Assembly (NCBI GenBank): GCA_027625915.1
Contig: JANTQA010000036.1
Span: 10,003,001-10,067,000, forward strand
DNA: 64,000 nt
From: Anaeramoeba flamelloides
Lineage: Eukaryota; Metamonada; Anaeramoebidae
Direction of reading: 5' to 3'
Shown here: positions 60,650-64,000 of the stretch, piece by piece
How the letters are laid out: each line of letters begins with the position of its first letter
Numbering within the stretch: position 1 is the first letter of the stretch
The notes under the pieces: generated by a model
Seen by the model: the letters and a program-made list of their open reading frames with translations, nothing else
The model's database searches: none
Told to the model about the DNA's origin: nothing
Program-made: the position numbers and the translations under genes

Positions 60650-63379
60650 CCTCGTTTTGTTTTTCTGTGAAGTCAAATTACGATTAAATACTATATCCCA
60701 ATAATTCATAAATTCAATTTTCCCCTTTTTATTGAAAAAAAACGATAATAATAAATTATTATCAAAATAAGAATCAAGAAAATATTGGTTCCTTTGTTTC
60801 AAATTTAAATCTTCAAACACAGAACATTTTTTTGTTGTTGCGAAAATTGTTTTTTCTTCTTGCTCTTGTATCAACTCTTGTGTTTCCCAACTAAATTGGC
60901 TACCCATTTGGTGTATTAAACGAAATGATGGTAAGCAAGACACTGGAAATATTTCGGAAAAAAATAAAAAATTGTTTTTAATAGGTAATAAGTTTGCAAA
61001 TGATCCAGATAATAAAACCTCCCGGAAAAAGTCTTTTGTTAAAACATGGTATTGCTTAAAAAAGATTTCATTCAAAATTGTTGATTTGATTTGAAATGAT
61101 TTCATTTCCTTTCCGATTTCATCGTTGTCTTTGTCCCCGTCTTCGTTTTTATTATTATTTTTGTTAATTTTATTAAGATTGTTATTTTTGTTGTTGATGT
61201 TATTATTTTGAATCATAAAATTTAATTTTTTTTTTAAATGTAAATTTATAAAATGAATAACCCACTGCGAAAAATATTTTCCATGGGGTTTTGATAATAA
61301 TTGAATTGTCGGTTTTGGATCATAATGGAATTGATAAACCCATAAATTTTGCGTGTCAATATAAATATCATAATGCGATATTAGCCAAGGAGTTAATTTG
61401 ATTTTTTTTGGGTTGCCATCCCCATTATAATTTTTAAACCATTTTGAAAACATATTTTTAACCTCTTCGTTATCCTTTATGAGAAGAATGGGACTTGTTT
61501 CATGCAATTTCGAACAATCAATCATCGATAAATATTTGTTATCGATATACAAAATCAAAATATTAGACATTGAAAAAAATTCGATTTTGTCAGTTTTGGT
61601 TAAATCCTCCTTTTCAATTATAAAATGAATTCTTTCATTCTTTTGAAGAAAATGGAGAATTACCTTGATTGTGGGTGTTTGGTAACAAAAAAGAACTTGT
61701 GTCTGGCAACATAAACAAATATGCTTTTTATCCAATCGAACAAATTTATATTTATAATTTAGTTTACGATTTTCTTGATTATAAAAGACAAAAGTACAAT
61801 TTGGAAAAAATTTTTCCATTTCATTTTTTTCCTTTTGTTCAAAATCTATGTTTTTATTATTCTCTTTCTTTTTGTCTATGTCTTTTTCTTTTTCTTTTTC
61901 TTTTTCTTGTTCTTGTTCTTTTTCTTTTTCTTTTTCTTGTTCTTTTTCTTTTTCTTGTTCTTTTTCTTTTTCTTGTTCTTGTTCTTGTTCGTGTTCTTGT
62001 TCTTGTTCTTGTTCTTGTTCTTGTTCTTGTTCTTTTTCATTTATATTTTTATTTTCATTTTTTTTTACTAAATTTTCATTTTCATTTTCTTTTTCATTTT
62101 CAATTTCAATATCAATTTGTTTTTCTTGTTCTTGATCCCTTTTGATTAAATTGAATTCTTTTTCCTGATTTTTTTCCTTTACTTGATCTTTTTCTCCTTC
62201 ATTTTCTATTTTTCCTATTTTCTTCTGTTTTTCGTTTGTTTTGTTGACTGTTTTTTGTTCAAATTGCTTCGAAATGAATAAGATTTTTTTGTTTTTTTTT
62301 TTATTGGGTTTGTCAATTCCTTTTGAGTTCTCGTGTGGATCAACTTTTGTAAAGTCCTTTGCAAAACTTAAATTAGGTTTTGTAATAGTTGATTTTTTGA
62401 GATTCTTTATTTCCTTTTGTTCATTCGAGTAAATATCTTTTTCATTCTTTTGAAAAAAAATTTTTGAATTTGTATTTGTATTTGCCCTTGTGCTTGTGTT
62501 GGTGTTCGTTGTATTTTTATCAACAATAACAAAATTATTTTCCGAACTCTTCCTTGAGTTCTTCCTATTTTTTTTCTTTGTATTTATTGGGCTATGAAGT
62601 AAAGACTGAAGAGACAATGGACTGTCAACATGAATTAACGAGATTATCTGATCCCTTTGTAGTGGTTTGTTTTCCTTAAAAGTTTGTAAAAATAAATGCA
62701 GCTGTGTTGGGCTCTTCGTTTTCTTGAGGACGCACAAAACCATCCGAATTGGATCAAACTGGGAATACAAATGCTCTGAGTGGAGGTTCTCTGATTTCAT
62801 TTTGATTGTTTTTTTTTTTGAATACCAAGCCGTTTTGACATTTATCGTGTTAAGAGTGATATCTTGTTGATCGACCAAGGACAAAAACCGATAGGTGTGA
62901 TTCAAGCTACACTCTAAAAAATGTACTTGTGTTTTGACAGTCTCCTCAAAAATCGTTGCTAATTTTATTCCTTCCTTAGTATCAACAAGGATCGTTGAGT
63001 AACTTGTTTTTAATGATCCCTTCCTTCTTTTTAGCAGCATAGAGGGGGTGTTTTTGTTAGCCAAACGGTTTGCAATATAGAATTGCTTTAAATTAATAAT
63101 GATTAACTTTTCATCGTCGGAAACTGTTGCTGATTGAAACACACAAACAAAGGGTGGTGTGTAAAGCGGTTTCACCTCAAGCTCTGTTTGTTGATTTGGG
63201 GTTGGGGTTTTTAATAAAAAAAGTGTTGGGATTTGGGTTGTTTTTTTTGTTTGTAATTGGTTTTGTTGAATCACAAATAAGACACCAACTTTGGCTATAC
63301 CGATGTAACTGAAATAAGAATTTTTGATTTTATGATAGTTACTTGGCCACAACCTAAATTCTGGATAAGGCCTTATCAT
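59654..63379 (-). CDS. Large protein resembling GSAP/pigeon family
   Basis: A 1241-residue intronless protein. Residues about 1-250 look like WD-type beta blades. STILVDTKEGIKLATIFEE, VHFLEC and LYSQFDPIRMVLCVLKKTKS line up in order with what I recall of the N-terminal half of gamma-secretase-activating protein (GSAP, pigeon in flies). A second patch at about 590-660 (FFSMSNILILYIDNKYLSMI) lines up with its central part. The region from about 1040 to the end is helical and conserved-looking, finishing FAFFISR-like then WPQELPKYI. Between them are a Lys/Asn-rich tract, a Gln-Glu repeat (about 416-506) and poly-Asn plus Gly/Ser (about 905-940). GSAP binds presenilin complexes in animals; nothing here shows that function. 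The assignment rests on memory and is tentative. Confidence 0.5.
60590..60652. repeat. (ATT)n microsatellite coding poly-Asn
   Basis: Uninterrupted ATT units read as AAT codons on the minus strand of the large gene. Confidence 0.85.
61880..62036. repeat. TTCTTG/TTCTTT hexamer array coding (Gln/Lys-Glu)n
   Basis: Interleaved hexamers in the large minus-strand gene, read as QEQE and KEKE. Long hydrophobic frames on the opposite strand are artefacts of it. Confidence 0.85.
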
Positions 63380-63610
63380 TTTAAAAAGAAAGAATTATGG
63401 AAAAAATGATTTTTCGTCAAACCTTATTTGTTATTTTTTCACTATTTTTAAGCATTTAAAAAAAGTTCGTGGTTAAAAATACCACTCAGGTAATTTAAAA
63501 ATTGGAAAAAATTGTTCGAACTTGACGATCTATTCACTGAATTAGAAAATTGCTAAAAGATTTTTGAGAAAAAATTTAGATTTATTTTTTTTTTTATTTT
63601 AATTTAAGGG
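63380..63610. other. Upstream flank, no gene seen
   Basis: Short AT-rich region before the family E repeat; the rest of the window to 64000 beyond that repeat is also noncoding. Confidence 0.4.
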
Positions 63611-63840
63611 AGGAGTTTAGAATTCCTCTTGTTTGCCGTTAGGTTTTTTTTAATTTGAGAAATAAAAAGAAAATCTAAGAAATTTTTCTGTTTATTTCTC
63701 AAATTAAAAAAAACCGCGGTTAGCTTTTCCAGAAAACAAAAGAATAGAGAAAAATCTTTGATTTTTCTCCATTCTTTTAAATTTTGGAAAAGCTAGGCAC
63801 TCTACGATACTCACCGAATTCCTAAACTTGAATTTAGGAA
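63611..63840. repeat. Hairpin repeat, family E, copy 5
   Basis: Contains GCCGTTAGGTTTTTTTTAAT with complementary AAATTAAAAAAAACCGCGGT, then the hairpin CTTTTCCAGAAAACAAAAGA / TTCTTTTAAATTTTGGAAAA and CTAGGCACTCTACGATACTC. That last block is the complement of the lead-in at 5581, so this copy is in reverse orientation. Confidence 0.65.
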
Positions 63841-64000
63841 TCGTATAAAAGATTTCACATAGTTTCTTTATTTACTAAGGCTAATAAAAATAGTGAATCT
63901 TGTTTATTAATAATATTAAAAATATTATTATTATTTAAAATAAGTGAAAAAAATTTAGATTTATTATTTGAGATATATCATATTTTTTGGATTCTTTTGA

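Noticed and set aside
61669-62145. Phe/Leu-rich and Ser/Phe-rich plus-strand frames
   Set aside because: Antisense readings of the TTCTTG/TTCTTT array in the large minus-strand gene.
1-64000. tRNA, rRNA, CRISPR arrays
   Set aside because: I looked for a TTCGA-type T-loop with a matching acceptor stem, for conserved rRNA blocks and for regular spacer-repeat arrays and saw none; a covariance-model search would settle tRNAs and small RNAs.

Overview
The window is a very AT-rich nuclear segment (roughly four-fifths A+T by eye) from a unicellular eukaryote. It has long homopolymer runs, Asn/Lys/Glu-rich low-complexity proteins written in AAT/AAC, AAA and GAA, GT-AG introns (GTAAG, GTTTG and GTAAA donors) and standard stop codons. 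RAD50, two Rab GTPases, ankyrin, TPR, C2 and PSI domains fit an amoeboid protist such as an Anaeramoeba-like metamonad or a dictyostelid-like amoeba. The species cannot be fixed from the sequence alone.

Layout. 1-12.4 kb holds almost only small DNA-transposon-like repeats plus a partial C2-domain gene near 7.7-8.2 kb whose 3' side is abutted by a repeat. A TPR protein gene with one intron lies at 12456-13411 (+). An intronless ankyrin-repeat gene lies at 17030-19930 (-). An intronless, apparently complete RAD50 gene lies at 22917-27101 (+). Repeats fill 27.2-32 kb, followed by a Lys/Glu/Ser-rich, probably nuclear protein at 32303-33517 (+). A Rab8/10/13-like GTPase in five exons covers 38118-42766 (+), with a 3.7 kb third intron full of repeats. 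A type I membrane protein with six PSI modules in five exons covers 46453-52436 (-), also with a 3.7 kb intron. A second Rab with a 16-base micro-exon covers 55706-56909 (-). A 1241-residue protein that resembles the GSAP/pigeon family lies at 59654-63379 (-).

How it fits together. Two Rabs and a PSI receptor-like protein belong to membrane traffic and the cell surface, and RAD50 belongs to double-strand-break repair. There is no operon-like logic; genes stand alone, separated by 2-6 kb of noncoding DNA. The most striking property is a dense population of short non-coding inverted-repeat elements. One group has TTAA at both ends, followed by GG. Others are flanked by TA. A separate group is made of 70-100 base near-perfect hairpins. 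They are nested in one another, abut genes, and account for part of the two unusually long introns. I found no rRNA, tRNA, CRISPR or virus-like element.
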